A stretch of 64,000 bases of DNA from Chloroflexota bacterium. GTDB lineage: Bacteria > Chloroflexota > Anaerolineae > Aggregatilineales > Phototrophicaceae. Within the stretch, counting starts at the first letter, position 1. Each line of letters begins with the position of its first letter. The stretch is taken from assembly GCA_009841405.1 (NCBI GenBank), contig VXLV01000032.1, positions 82,174-146,173 of the forward strand, in the 5' to 3' direction. This document shows positions 1-9,022 of this stretch, in pieces. The translations under genes were made by a program, and so were the position numbers. Below the pieces are notes generated by a model. That model searched no databases. It worked only from the letters and a program-made list of their open reading frames with translations, and was not told where the DNA came from.

Positions 1-2
1 AC

Positions 3-1238
3 AATCTTGAGTTGCCCCTGATTCCGATTGTCGGCGCGATGCAATACCAAGGCGTCACGCTGGATGTCGACTTCCTGGGCGAAATGAGCGCGCGCCTGGC
101 GACAAGCATCGCCGGGCTGCAAGGAGCGATCTACGAGGCCGGCAATATCGGCGAGTTCAATATCGGCAGCCCCAAGCAACTCAATACCGTCTTGTTCGAT
201 GTGCTCGCGTTGCCGACCGACGGCTTGAAGAGAACCAAGCTCGGTTTTTCCACCGACGCCACTACGCTGGACACGCTGCGCGATCAGCATCCGATCGTGG
301 ATATGATCGTGGAATATCGCGAACTCTCCAAACTGAAGAGCACCTACGTCGACGCCTTGCCGGCGCTGGTCAATTCGCGGACCGGCCGTGTACACACCAG
401 CTACAACCAGACAGGTTCGGCGACCGGCCGCTTCAGCAGCAGTAATCCCAACTTGCAGAATATCCCGATTCGGACTGAAGTCGGGCGCGAGGTGCGGCGG
501 GCATTTATAGCGCCGGAAGGCTACTTGCTGCTGGCGGTGGACTACAGTCAAATCGAGCTGCGCGTGATGGCGCATATCAGCGAGGACGAGACTTTGATCC
601 GCGCTTTTCATCAGGGGCTGGATATCCATCGCGCCACCGCGGCGACGGTCAATGGCATCGACCCGGAAGCGGTCAGCTACGAGCAGCGGAGCTTCGCCAA
701 GCGCGTGAATTTCGGCTTGATGTATGGCATGGGGGCGTTCCGGCTGGCGCGCGACAGCGACTTGAGCTTGGCGGAGGCGGAAGAATTCATCGCCACGTAT
801 TTCGAGCGAATGCCGGGCGTAGAGCAGTACATCACCGATACGAAGGAATTTGTCTGGCGGCACGGTTATACGGAGACGCTCTACGGCCGGCGGCGGATAT
901 ATCCGGCCATCAAGTCCAATGGCAATCGGCGCAGCACCTCGGCCGAAGAACGCGCCGCGATCAACATGCCGATCCAGGGCACAGCCGCGGACATCTTGAA
1001 GCAGTCGATGATTAACCTGCACCAACGGCTGGCGGAATCACCTTTCGACGCCGCCATGATCTTGCAGGTGCACGATGAGCTAGTGCTGGAAGTGAAAGAG
1101 ACTGAGCTTGAAGCCGTCACGGCGCTGGTCGTCGAAACGATGGAGTCGGCCCTGCCTGACGGCAAACCCCTGCGCGTGCCCTTGCGCGCCAACGCCAGCT
1201 ACGGGCGTGACTGGCGCGATATGGAAGAGCTTGGCTGA
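3..1238 (+). CDS. polA: DNA polymerase I, C-terminal polymerase domain (5'-truncated by window edge)
   Basis: Family A DNA polymerase, which fills gaps and replaces Okazaki primers in replication and repair. The frame is open from base 3 (it reads NLELPLIPIV), so the TTG at 12 is not a start; the gene begins outside the window. Visible motifs, numbered from the track ORF: motif A DYSQIELR near residue 177, the O-helix motif B (RSFAKRVNFGLMYG) near 226-240, and motif C QVHDELVLEV near 352. The conserved TGRFSSSNPNLQNIP segment is also present. Both catalytic aspartates (motifs A and C) are intact. The 5'-nuclease and 3'-5' exonuclease domains lie off the left edge and cannot be judged. argF follows 74 bp downstream on the same strand. 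Confidence 0.96.
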   Translation, partial: NLELPLIPIVGAMQYQGVTLDVDFLGEMSARLATSIAGLQGAIYEAGNIGEFNIGSPKQLNTVLFDVLALPTDGLKRTKLGFSTDATTLDTLRDQHPIVDMIVEYRELSKLKSTYVDALPALVNSRTGRVHTSYNQTGSATGRFSSSNPNLQNIPIRTEVGREVRRAFIAPEGYLLLAVDYSQIELRVMAHISEDETLIRAFHQGLDIHRATAATVNGIDPEAVSYEQRSFAKRVNFGLMYGMGAFRLARDSDLSLAEAEEFIATYFERMPGVEQYITDTKEFVWRHGYTETLYGRRRIYPAIKSNGNRRSTSAEERAAINMPIQGTAADILKQSMINLHQRLAESPFDAAMILQVHDELVLEVKETELEAVTALVVETMESALPDGKPLRVPLRANASYGRDWRDMEELG

Positions 1239-1312
1239 TCGCGCTAGAGGCGAAGCCTGTACCCAGCATCGATCGTAGACTGAACTGAATCCGAAAGCGA
1301 GTTAGGGCGTAT

Positions 1313-2230
<918 letters not shown>

Positions 2231-2365
2231 CGATAGCTATTTCCGCGCGCTATTTTGCGATGTTTCGCGTCCGGCGCCACGCGGAGATCTTCCCGCCGAC
2301 TTTCCGACGTTTGCGCGGTAGCGAGCATATTCCTCGCGCGTTTAATCAATATGGCCGTCGTTTAG

Positions 2366-2374
2366 TGTTAGAAT
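2366..2374 (+). promoter_or_regulatory. Candidate extended -10 promoter for cdaA-cdaR
   Basis: TGTTAGAAT is an extended -10 element (TGn followed by TAGAAT, 5 of 6 matches to TATAAT). It lies in the 240-bp gap between argF and cdaA, the longest non-coding stretch in this part. No good -35 is visible at 16-18 bp, as is usual for extended -10 promoters. The predicted transcript start near 2381 would leave a leader of about 90 nt before the GTG of cdaA. The rest of the gap shows nothing I can name. Confidence 0.35.
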
Positions 2375-2470
2375 AGCATAACGCAAGTCTGTCTGGCGTG
2401 TTAATAAAAGAAGCTAAGCTTGGCTGTCGGGCGGCGATGGCCGGGCCGCGCCTGAAAGCGAAGACCTGAC

Positions 2471-3346
2471 GTGGAACAGATTCTACTCATCGTGCAGGGT
2501 CTCGAGTTAACAGACATTGTCGATATCGGCATTGTCACCTTGCTCTTTTACAGCATCACCTTCATGTTTCGCGGCACGCAGGCGGTTGCGCTCTTCCGCG
2601 GGATTGCCTTGCTGGTGATCGGGCTGATTTCGGTGGCGGCAGTCCTGCGTCTGGAAGCGCTTAGCTGGTTGATCGCCAACAGTCTTACGGCATTGGCCAT
2701 CGCTATCCCGGTGATATTCCAACCGGAGATTCGGCGCGCGCTTGAGCGGCTGGGCCGCGGCTTGATCATTGGGTCTAGGCTAGCGCCGCAAGAAGCGCGC
2801 GTTTCGATCATCGCCGAGGTTTGCGTCGCCGCGGAGAAATTGTCGGCGCGGCGGCACGGGGCGCTAATCGTATTGCAGCGCAACAGCAGCCTGCAGGAGT
2901 ACATCCGCACCGGTATCGGCCTGGATAGCATCGTGTCGGCTGACTTGCTGGTCACCGTATTCTGGCCGCGCACCGAACTCCACGATGGCGCCGTGATTAT
3001 CGATCGCGGCGGGCGCATCGCCTCGGCCTCGAGCGTGCTGCCCATCACCGCCAGCCGCAATTTGCCCAACCCTAATCTGGGCACCAGGCATCGGGCGGCG
3101 GTCGGCATCAGCGAAGTTGGCGACGCGCTCTGTGTGATTGTCTCGGAGGAGACGGGCAAAATCTCGGTGGCCAACGCCGGTCGCATGATTCTCGACCTGG
3201 ACTCGCAGCGGCTGCGATTGATTCTCAACGCCTATTATGGCGTGACTGAGGAATCCTGGACTAGCTACCGCTCGCGCCTGCGCGAGGTCTTGGTTGATTT
3301 GCGCCTGCGCATGCAAACGCGCAGAAGGCAGCAGGCGCAATCATGA
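2471..3346 (+). CDS. cdaA: Membrane diadenylate cyclase CdaA (DisA_N/DAC domain)
   Basis: Condenses two ATP into cyclic di-AMP, a second messenger controlling potassium/osmolyte balance and envelope homeostasis. It has 291 aa and a GTG start after a purine-rich leader. Roughly the first 95 residues contain three hydrophobic segments (about 15-30, 38-58 and 65-83), matching the CdaA membrane anchor. The DAC domain follows, with the catalytic DGA motif at residues 172-174 and the RHR motif at 206-208. The C-terminus is basic. It overlaps cdaR by 4 nt (ATGA), so the two are co-translated. In Firmicutes the pair is followed by glmM; here der follows instead. DisA is excluded by the transmembrane N-terminus and the lack of DNA-binding domains. 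Confidence 0.93.
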   Translation: MEQILLIVQGLELTDIVDIGIVTLLFYSITFMFRGTQAVALFRGIALLVIGLISVAAVLRLEALSWLIANSLTALAIAIPVIFQPEIRRALERLGRGLIIGSRLAPQEARVSIIAEVCVAAEKLSARRHGALIVLQRNSSLQEYIRTGIGLDSIVSADLLVTVFWPRTELHDGAVIIDRGGRIASASSVLPITASRNLPNPNLGTRHRAAVGISEVGDALCVIVSEETGKISVANAGRMILDLDSQRLRLILNAYYGVTEESWTSYRSRLREVLVDLRLRMQTRRRQQAQS

Positions 3347-4629
3347 TACGCCGGCTGCTGCATTCAGATATGGCGGGGAATCTGCTTTGGCTGCTCGTAT
3401 CGGCGCTTCTGGCGACTGGCGTCTGGTACATCGCCGTGACCTCGGCCGATCCCATCCGACAGCGCCGTTTTTACGGGATTCAAATTCAGTTTGTCCCCAG
3501 CTCGATGGCGGTCATGACGCAAAGCGGGACGCGCGCCGCGGATGTAACGATCCAGGGATCGCAGACGATCGTATCGTCGCGGCTCGCCAGCGACATCATC
3601 GTGCGCGCTGATCTGTCTCGGCTGGGTCCGGGAAACCACTCGGTGCCCCTGGCTGTCGAAGTGGTCAGACCGGATACCGACAGTTTCCGCCGCCTGGTGT
3701 CCCGCGTAGAGCCCTCGCAGATCAACATCGAATTGGAGCCGCGAGAATCGCGCGACAATCGCATCGTGGTTGAGCTTCTTACAGCGCCCCCCATCGGCTT
3801 TCGCAATGATGTGCCGCAGCCGAATATCGACCAGGTGCGGGTGAGCGGCGCCGCCAGCCTGGTGTCGCAAGTGGTGGCCGTTCGGGGACAGCTGGACCTT
3901 TCGGCCAGCCGCAATCCGCTTGAAGTCGACCTGCGCTTGCACGCGATCGACGCCGACGGCAACCGCGTGGCCGGCGTCGAGCTGGACCCGCAGACCGCCT
4001 CGGTCGCCGTGAATATCCAGCGCCGCGACGATATTCGCCAGATCGCCGTGCGGCCCAATGTCTTGCTATCAACGCTGCCGGATGGCTTCACGCTGAAGAA
4101 CCAGAGCTATGAACCGGAGTCGCTATTTGTTAGTGGCGCGCCGGATCAGCTTGGGAAGATCTCCGATACCTTGCTGACTGCGCCGATCAGCCTGGTAGGG
4201 CGCGAAGAAGGATTCGTCACCAGCGTGCCCGTGCAACTGCCCGATGGCGAGCTCTTCGTCATGGGCGGCGACAGCAACATCACCGTTTCAATAGAAATCA
4301 TACCGATCGTCGTTTCGCGTCAAATCGACAGCATCGACGTGGGGCACATTGGATTGGGCGATACCTATGAAGTTTCCATCGTTCCGAAGACGGCCTCGGC
4401 CATTGTGACCGGTCCGGTGGTTTATGTGGACGCGTTGTCGCTTGAAGACATTCAACTTGTCGTTGACCTGGAGGGATTGGCGCCGGGCGTATACGACTTG
4501 TCTCCGGCGATCTCGATCACCAAGGGCGATCTGAGCGAAGCCAACGTATCGCTGTCGCCGGCGGAACTGAACGTGGAGATCACCTCGCCCGAGGCGGCAA
4601 ACGCGAGCGACGCCCCCGCCGAGAACTAG
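3343..4629 (+). CDS. cdaR: YbbR-domain protein, CdaA regulator CdaR-like
   Basis: Single-pass membrane protein with extracytoplasmic YbbR repeats. In Firmicutes, CdaR binds CdaA and modulates c-di-AMP synthesis. It has 428 aa: one N-terminal transmembrane helix (about residues 12-31, LLWLLVSALLATGVWYIAV), then about 390 residues of beta-rich sequence. I read this as roughly four YbbR-type repeats, each containing a pattern like 'V.G....V..' followed by '..VDL..L..G...V.L'. The start codon overlaps the cdaA stop (ATGA), which strengthens the functional link. The gene ends 159 bp before der. The assignment rests on the fold pattern and linkage rather than on catalytic residues. Confidence 0.85.
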   Translation: MIRRLLHSDMAGNLLWLLVSALLATGVWYIAVTSADPIRQRRFYGIQIQFVPSSMAVMTQSGTRAADVTIQGSQTIVSSRLASDIIVRADLSRLGPGNHSVPLAVEVVRPDTDSFRRLVSRVEPSQINIELEPRESRDNRIVVELLTAPPIGFRNDVPQPNIDQVRVSGAASLVSQVVAVRGQLDLSASRNPLEVDLRLHAIDADGNRVAGVELDPQTASVAVNIQRRDDIRQIAVRPNVLLSTLPDGFTLKNQSYEPESLFVSGAPDQLGKISDTLLTAPISLVGREEGFVTSVPVQLPDGELFVMGGDSNITVSIEIIPIVVSRQIDSIDVGHIGLGDTYEVSIVPKTASAIVTGPVVYVDALSLEDIQLVVDLEGLAPGVYDLSPAISITKGDLSEANVSLSPAELNVEITSPEAANASDAPAEN

Positions 4630-4788
4630 ATTGAGCGACATCTTTGGAGCGATAGACTGGGCGCCAGTCGCGCATCGCGGGCCTGGCATTATGATGCTTC
4701 TTTGCCTTTCAGCGACTACCGAAAGCCGATACCGACGTCTACAATACGGGCGCGAAAATCATAGCAGCAGCGGAGCGAATGCGGCGCC

Positions 4789-6168
4789 ATGTCAGGTAAG
4801 AATATCGTCGCCTTGGTTGGCCGCCCCAATGTGGGCAAGAGTACGCTATTCAACCGTCTGGTTGGCGAGCGCCAGGCGGTTACGCATGAGATTCCCGGCA
4901 CCACGCGGGATCGCTTGCACGGCGAGTCGTTCTGGAACGGCGTGACATTTCAGGTGGTCGACACCGGCGGGATCGAGATTTATCAGCCGGCCGGCGCGCG
5001 TGATGAATCGCCGCTGGCGGAAGGCAGCGCCGATTTTGTCGCCGAAATCATTGAGCAGGCGCAGATCGCCATTGCCGGTGCGGACGTTATTATTCTGGTC
5101 GTTGACGCGCAGTTTGGCGTGACCGCCGCCGATCAAGCCATCGCCGAGATCTTGCGCCGAACCGACAAGCCGGTGATCGTCGCCGCCAACAAGATTGACG
5201 ACCGCAAGCACGCGAACGATGCCTACGACTTTTACAGCCTTGGGCTCGATGCGGTGGTTGGCGTCAGCGCGATTCACGGGCTTGGGGTCGGCGATCTGCT
5301 GGACGAGCTGGTGATGGCCTTTGGCGACGCCGAACCCGAGGCTGATGAGGACGACGAAGACGATCATTTGAAAATCGCGATTGTCGGGCGGCCGAACGCG
5401 GGCAAGAGCACCCTGCTGAACAAACTAATCGGCCGCGACCGCGCTATCGTGAGCGAGGTAGCGGGCACGACCCGCGACGCCATCGATACGGACATCAGTT
5501 GGTACGGCGAGCGCCTCACCTTGATTGACACTGCGGGCATCCGCCGCCGCGGGCGCATCGAAGCGGGCGTGGAGAGGTTCAGCGTAATCCGCGCGATGAA
5601 AGCCATCGGCCGGGCGGATGTCGGCTTGCTGGTGATCGACGCCAATCTGGGCGTCACGGAGCAAGACGAGCACATCGCCGGTTACATAATCGACGAATAC
5701 AAGAGTCTGGTTATTGTTGTCAATAAATGGGACGCGATCGAAAAAGACGACTACACGATGGACGCGTTCAGCGAGAATATCCGCGACCGTTTGCACTTCG
5801 TTCGCTACGCGCCGATTATCTTCATCAGCGCGCTCGAGGGGCAGCGCATTCATCAGGTTCTTGAAGTGGCGCATCGCGTTTGGGAGGCGCGCTTTTTCCG
5901 CATACCGACAGCGGATGTAAACCGGCTGATGCGCGAAGCGGTGAGCAAGCATCCGCCGCACGGTAAAGGGACTAAAAGGCTGAAGTTCCTCTATGCGTCG
6001 CAGGTGCGTTCCGATCCGCCCTTGTTTCTGTTCCATGTCAACGATCCAGCCCAGGTGCATTTCACGTACAAGCGCTATCTGGAAAACCAGTTTCGCGAAG
6101 CTTACGACTTTGAGGGCACGCCAATTCGTTTGAGCTTCCGCGCTCGCGCGAAAACGCGCGCTGATTGA
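4789..6168 (+). CDS. der: Ribosome-assembly GTPase Der (EngA), tandem G domains
   Basis: Essential double GTPase for late 50S ribosomal subunit maturation; cytoplasmic, 459 aa, typical length. The first G domain has a P-loop GRPNVGKST at residues 11-19, DTGG, and NKID near 134. The second has GRPNAGKST near 200, DTAG, and NKWD near 312. The domains are joined by a very acidic linker (EADEDDEDD) near residue 186. A KH-like RNA-binding domain occupies the last ~100 residues (from PPHGKGTKRLKFLYASQ). The ATG start follows a short purine stretch. A TACAAT -10-like hexamer at 4740-4745 lies upstream but has no convincing -35. The 159-bp gap before the gene shows nothing else. Confidence 0.96.
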   Translation: MSGKNIVALVGRPNVGKSTLFNRLVGERQAVTHEIPGTTRDRLHGESFWNGVTFQVVDTGGIEIYQPAGARDESPLAEGSADFVAEIIEQAQIAIAGADVIILVVDAQFGVTAADQAIAEILRRTDKPVIVAANKIDDRKHANDAYDFYSLGLDAVVGVSAIHGLGVGDLLDELVMAFGDAEPEADEDDEDDHLKIAIVGRPNAGKSTLLNKLIGRDRAIVSEVAGTTRDAIDTDISWYGERLTLIDTAGIRRRGRIEAGVERFSVIRAMKAIGRADVGLLVIDANLGVTEQDEHIAGYIIDEYKSLVIVVNKWDAIEKDDYTMDAFSENIRDRLHFVRYAPIIFISALEGQRIHQVLEVAHRVWEARFFRIPTADVNRLMREAVSKHPPHGKGTKRLKFLYASQVRSDPPLFLFHVNDPAQVHFTYKRYLENQFREAYDFEGTPIRLSFRARAKTRAD

Positions 6169-6216
6169 CCGGCGCGCCGTCGGCGAATTGAGAACGATGA
6201 AGGGCGGCAATCTGCA

Positions 6217-6245
6217 TTGCGATGAAAAGGGCGGAATCCTATAAT
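6217..6245 (+). promoter_or_regulatory. Sigma70-type promoter for lepB
   Basis: TTGCGA (6217-6222), a 17-bp spacer, then a perfect TATAAT (6240-6245). The predicted start near 6252 leaves a leader of about 58 nt. This supports the ATG at 6310 as the lepB start, because the upstream in-frame codon at 6259 would be practically leaderless. Confidence 0.7.
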
Positions 6246-6309
6246 CATTGCAGCGGCATTGCGCTTGCGCTTGCGGTTCGCCAAAAGCGCGGGCGTCGAA
6301 GGAGGGTTA

Positions 6310-6882
6310 ATGTTCCGCAGCCATATCGACGAGTTGCCAAAGCCGCGGCTGGATACGCCCGGCTTTCTGCAGGAGGTCGTCAGCACAATTGTATTCGTCA
6401 TTGCCGTCACTGTGCTGTTTGACTTGGCGATACCGCGATCGCTGGTGGACGGGCATAGTATGGAGCCGACCTTCTATCAGAGCGACCGCCTGGTGGTCAG
6501 CCGCGTCCATTATCTGTTAGGGCAGCCCGGCCGCGGGGATATCGTCGTCTTTAACTCGCTGGTGCCGAGCGAGGCGGCGCGCGGCATCATGCTCATCAAG
6601 CGCGTGGTCGGCTTGCCGGGTGAAACGGTGGAGATTCGCGACCAGCGCGTGCATATCAACGGAGAGCCGCTGGACGAGCCCTATATCAAGGAAGCCTGCC
6701 GCATCCAGCGCTGCGGCGACGCCGCTTGGACATTGGAAGCTGACCAGTACTTCGTCATGGGCGACAACCGCAACAACAGCCGCGACTCGCGGCGCTTCAA
6801 CGCCGTGCCGCTGCAGAAGATGGTGGGGCAGGTGATATTCCGATATTGGCCGCTTGATTCAATCGGGGTCATCCCGAATTAG
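6310..6882 (+). CDS. lepB: Signal peptidase I (S26)
   Basis: Membrane serine protease that removes signal peptides from exported proteins; 190 aa from the ATG at 6310. I chose this start over the track start at 6259 because GGAGGG (6301-6306) sits ideally before it and a promoter lies just upstream. One transmembrane helix spans about residues 22-42. The catalytic Ser is S50 in GHSMEP and the general-base Lys is K97 in IKRVVGLPGE. The box E signature GDNRNNSRDSR is at 151-161. These are the complete hallmarks of the family. The downstream zinc-ribbon gene begins 9 nt after the stop and is probably co-transcribed. The many exported binding proteins in this window are its expected clients. Confidence 0.95.
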   Translation: MFRSHIDELPKPRLDTPGFLQEVVSTIVFVIAVTVLFDLAIPRSLVDGHSMEPTFYQSDRLVVSRVHYLLGQPGRGDIVVFNSLVPSEAARGIMLIKRVVGLPGETVEIRDQRVHINGEPLDEPYIKEACRIQRCGDAAWTLEADQYFVMGDNRNNSRDSRRFNAVPLQKMVGQVIFRYWPLDSIGVIPN

Positions 6883-6891
6883 GGTGATGCG

Positions 6892-7164
6892 ATGGATGCC
6901 AAACCACGAGCATATGCTTGCCCGCGCTGCACGGTAGGGCGCTGTACGGCACAAGGAACTACTTTCGCCGATGTCTACAAGGGGCAGTTGCTATGCATTC
7001 CCAATACGCGCGCCTATATCTGCGATGTCTGCCACTTCGCCGAGTTCGAGACGGAATTGCTGGACGCGCTCTGGGACGAGCTCTACGGCGAGGCGTCGAC
7101 GGATGAAGTCCAGCCCCTCGCCCGCCACAAGCGCGGATCCAGTTACAGCGAAGGCTCCGGCTAG
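6892..7164 (+). CDS. Small YgiT-like zinc-ribbon protein, function unknown
   Basis: A 90-aa protein 9 nt behind lepB. Cysteines lie at 10, 13 (CPRC), 18, 35, 44 and 47 (CDVC). The CxxC...CxxC arrangement resembles the YgiT/MqsA N-terminal zinc finger that occurs alone in many small proteins of unknown role. The middle is an acidic helix (ETELLDALWDELYGE) and the tail is basic and Ser-rich, probably disordered. No helix-turn-helix is present and there is no toxin partner beside it, so an MqsA-type antitoxin role is not supported. Co-transcription with lepB and the position just upstream of tRNA-Glu are the only context. The function remains open. Confidence 0.7.
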   Translation: MDAKPRAYACPRCTVGRCTAQGTTFADVYKGQLLCIPNTRAYICDVCHFAEFETELLDALWDELYGEASTDEVQPLARHKRGSSYSEGSG

Positions 7165-7244
7165 CTGCGCGCGGCCAGTGACAGGCGCGAACAAAGCGGA
7201 CTTGACCGGCGCAGCGCTTCGTTGTATGCTTGTCGGCGCTTGCT

Positions 7245-7317
7245 GGCCCCTTCGTCTAGCGGCCTAGGATGCCACCCTTTCAAGGTGGAGACACGGGTTC
7301 GAGTCCCGTAGGGGCTA
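7245..7317 (+). tRNA. tRNA-Glu (anticodon UUC)
   Basis: A 73-nt cloverleaf. The acceptor is GGCCCCT/AGGGGCT with a G-U pair at position 1-72. The anticodon arm is CCACC-CTTTCAA-GGTGG with anticodon TTC at 7279-7281. The T arm is ACGGG-TTCGAGT-CCCGT and the discriminator is A. The sequence closely parallels bacterial tRNA-Glu. CCA is not encoded (CAC follows). A strong terminator follows 23 nt later. Confidence 0.95.
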
Positions 7318-7340
7318 CACTGTTGGAATATGCTCGAGCG

Positions 7341-7374
7341 CCGTTCGCCGATTGAGGCGAGCGGTTTTCTTTTT
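7341..7374 (+). terminator. Rho-independent terminator after tRNA-Glu
   Basis: The stem CCGTTCGCC / GGCGAGCGG (9 bp with one G-U) has a 6-nt loop and is followed by TTTTCTTTTT. This is a textbook intrinsic terminator closing the lepB/tRNA-Glu region. Confidence 0.88.
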
Positions 7375-7512
7375 CGCGCCGCGCCGTCGCCAGTTGTCTC
7401 CGTCTGCAGCGCAATCTAAGCCGGGCATTGCAGTATGCTCAAGCTGCCCCTGGATTCTCCGCACGCGGTGAAGAGGTCGCATGCTATGCAATCCTTGCGG
7501 CAGGCAAGCTTC

Positions 7513-7540
7513 TTGACAGAAAATCGCCACAGGATATACT
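7513..7540 (+). promoter_or_regulatory. Strong sigma70-type promoter for the first sugar importer
   Basis: A consensus TTGACA (7513-7518), a 16-bp spacer and TATACT (7535-7540). Transcription should begin near 7547, about 55 nt before the binding-protein ATG. It is the best consensus promoter in the window. The remaining bases between the tRNA terminator and this site show nothing else recognisable. Confidence 0.75.
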
Positions 7541-7602
7541 CAGGCAGTCTGTAAATCGCGTCCGAGATAGACGTGATGAAACCAAGAGGAGGACTAAGGA
7601 CT

Positions 7603-8922
7603 ATGATTAGACACAGGATTTCGATTCTCGCAATTTTGGCGTTGCTGCTGGCGCTAGTGGTAGGGGCGTCGTCGGCGCAAGACAACAATGTGACGATATG
7701 GGCCGCTGACGATGACACGGGCACTTGCTGGTCGAATCTGCTCGTGGATACATTCCCGCGCGACGACATTTCGATTGAGGTTGTCTTGCAGCCGGGCACC
7801 GGCCTGGTTGACGCGCAGCGCACGGCTTTGCAGGGCGGCGCCGGGCCCGATATCACGTTCTCGCACGGGCCGGCCTTCATGCTGGAGTTGGCCAGCGCGG
7901 GATTGCTGCTCTCGCTGGATCATTACGCCGATGAATACAACTGGGCCGATCGCTTCGCTCCCTGGGCGCTGGATTTGGGCCGCGTGGAAGGCTCGCTCTA
8001 CAGCTTGTCGGAGGAACTCGAGACCGTCATCTTGTATTACAACAAGACGGTATTCGAAGAAAACGGCTGGGAAACGCCCAAGACGATGGACGAGCTTTAT
8101 GCTTTGGCGGACGCCATTCAAGAGGCTGGCCTGGTGGTGATGGGGCCGGCGTTTGGCGAATGCGCGCCCTGCTACGAGTGGGCGGTTAGCGTCTTCCTCA
8201 GCCATCACGCGGGTCCGGAATTGGTATACGAGGCTTTGACCGGCCAGCGTTCCTGGACCGATCCGGCCTTTGTCGAGGCGATTTCGGCGCTTAGGGACAT
8301 CGTGCAGGGCGGCTGGTTTATGGGCAGCATGGATCTCTTCTTCTCCGACACCTTTGATTCGGCGCACGCCTTGTTCGGCGCTGGAGAGATCGCCATGAGC
8401 TTTGAAGGCACCTGGATGCTGGACAACTATCAGCGCGACTTCTTTGGCGAAGCCGCGGGCAATATGAACGATTGGGACTGGTTCGCATTCCCGACGACAT
8501 TCTCGGAAGAGCCGCACTTTATAATCGGCGTCGGCTCAAGCTGGGGCATTAGCACCGCGACGGAGAATCCGGACGCGGCGGCTGCCGTGCTTGATCATTA
8601 CTACAGCACTGGCTTCCAGGCGGCCTCGCACGCTGCTTGCGGCAACGCGCCCGCGCCGCTGTTCTACGAGGGCGATGTATTTGCCGAGGCGGACCCGCGC
8701 GAAGCCCGCTTGTATCAAGAGTTTGGCCAGGCGTCGGCCGCTGGCAACGTCGGCTACACCAGCTGGAGCTTCTGGCCCGCGCGCACGAATGTCTGGCTCT
8801 GGGAGCAGATCACGCGCGTCTACGATGACCAGATCTCGGTTGAAGACTACCTCGCCGGCATGCAGTCGGAATTCGAAGAAGAATTCGCCGAGGGGCTCAT
8901 CCCGCCGATTCCCGCTCGCTAA
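7603..8922 (+). CDS. Sugar ABC transporter substrate-binding protein (CUT1, family 1)
   Basis: Exported solute-binding component that delivers a sugar or oligosaccharide to the two permeases that follow; 439 aa from the ATG at 7603. AGGAGG at 7587-7592 selects this start over the GTG at 7573. The first ~25 residues are a signal peptide (RHRISILAILALLLALVVGASSAQ, cleavage after SSAQ). There is no lipobox Cys, so it is either free or tethered otherwise. The mature part shows the family-1 pattern: an early GPDITFSHGP segment, an aromatic-rich ligand face and repeated Trp residues. The substrate cannot be read from sequence. It leads a three-gene operon with a strong promoter and is followed by a stem-loop. 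No ATPase gene accompanies it. Confidence 0.9.
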   Translation: MIRHRISILAILALLLALVVGASSAQDNNVTIWAADDDTGTCWSNLLVDTFPRDDISIEVVLQPGTGLVDAQRTALQGGAGPDITFSHGPAFMLELASAGLLLSLDHYADEYNWADRFAPWALDLGRVEGSLYSLSEELETVILYYNKTVFEENGWETPKTMDELYALADAIQEAGLVVMGPAFGECAPCYEWAVSVFLSHHAGPELVYEALTGQRSWTDPAFVEAISALRDIVQGGWFMGSMDLFFSDTFDSAHALFGAGEIAMSFEGTWMLDNYQRDFFGEAAGNMNDWDWFAFPTTFSEEPHFIIGVGSSWGISTATENPDAAAAVLDHYYSTGFQAASHAACGNAPAPLFYEGDVFAEADPREARLYQEFGQASAAGNVGYTSWSFWPARTNVWLWEQITRVYDDQISVEDYLAGMQSEFEEEFAEGLIPPIPAR

Positions 8923-8937
8923 ACAATAATCATGAAC

Positions 8938-8972
8938 CCGGTGTTCTGGCGCGGCTGTCGCTGGAACACCGG
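8938..8972 (+). other. Intercistronic stem-loop after binding-protein gene
   Basis: Perfect 9-bp arms CCGGTGTTC (8938-8946) and GAACACCGG (8964-8972) around a 17-nt loop, 15 nt after the binding-protein stop. There is no T-run, so this is more likely an mRNA-stabilising or partial-termination element than a full terminator. It is the first of five such elements in the window. Confidence 0.65.
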
Positions 8973-9022
8973 CGCTCGCTTATGTAGGCGCCCGCTCAGG
9001 TTATGACGGTCGAGTTGATCTG

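Noticed and set aside
12-14. TTG at 12 as the polA start
   Set aside because: The frame is open to the window edge and the preceding codons (NLEL) fit the conserved family sequence, so the gene is truncated by the window.
6259-6309. Upstream in-frame start of lepB at 6259
   Set aside because: No ribosome site, within a few bases of the predicted transcript start, and the extension adds only a basic stretch. The ATG at 6310 has GGAGGG.
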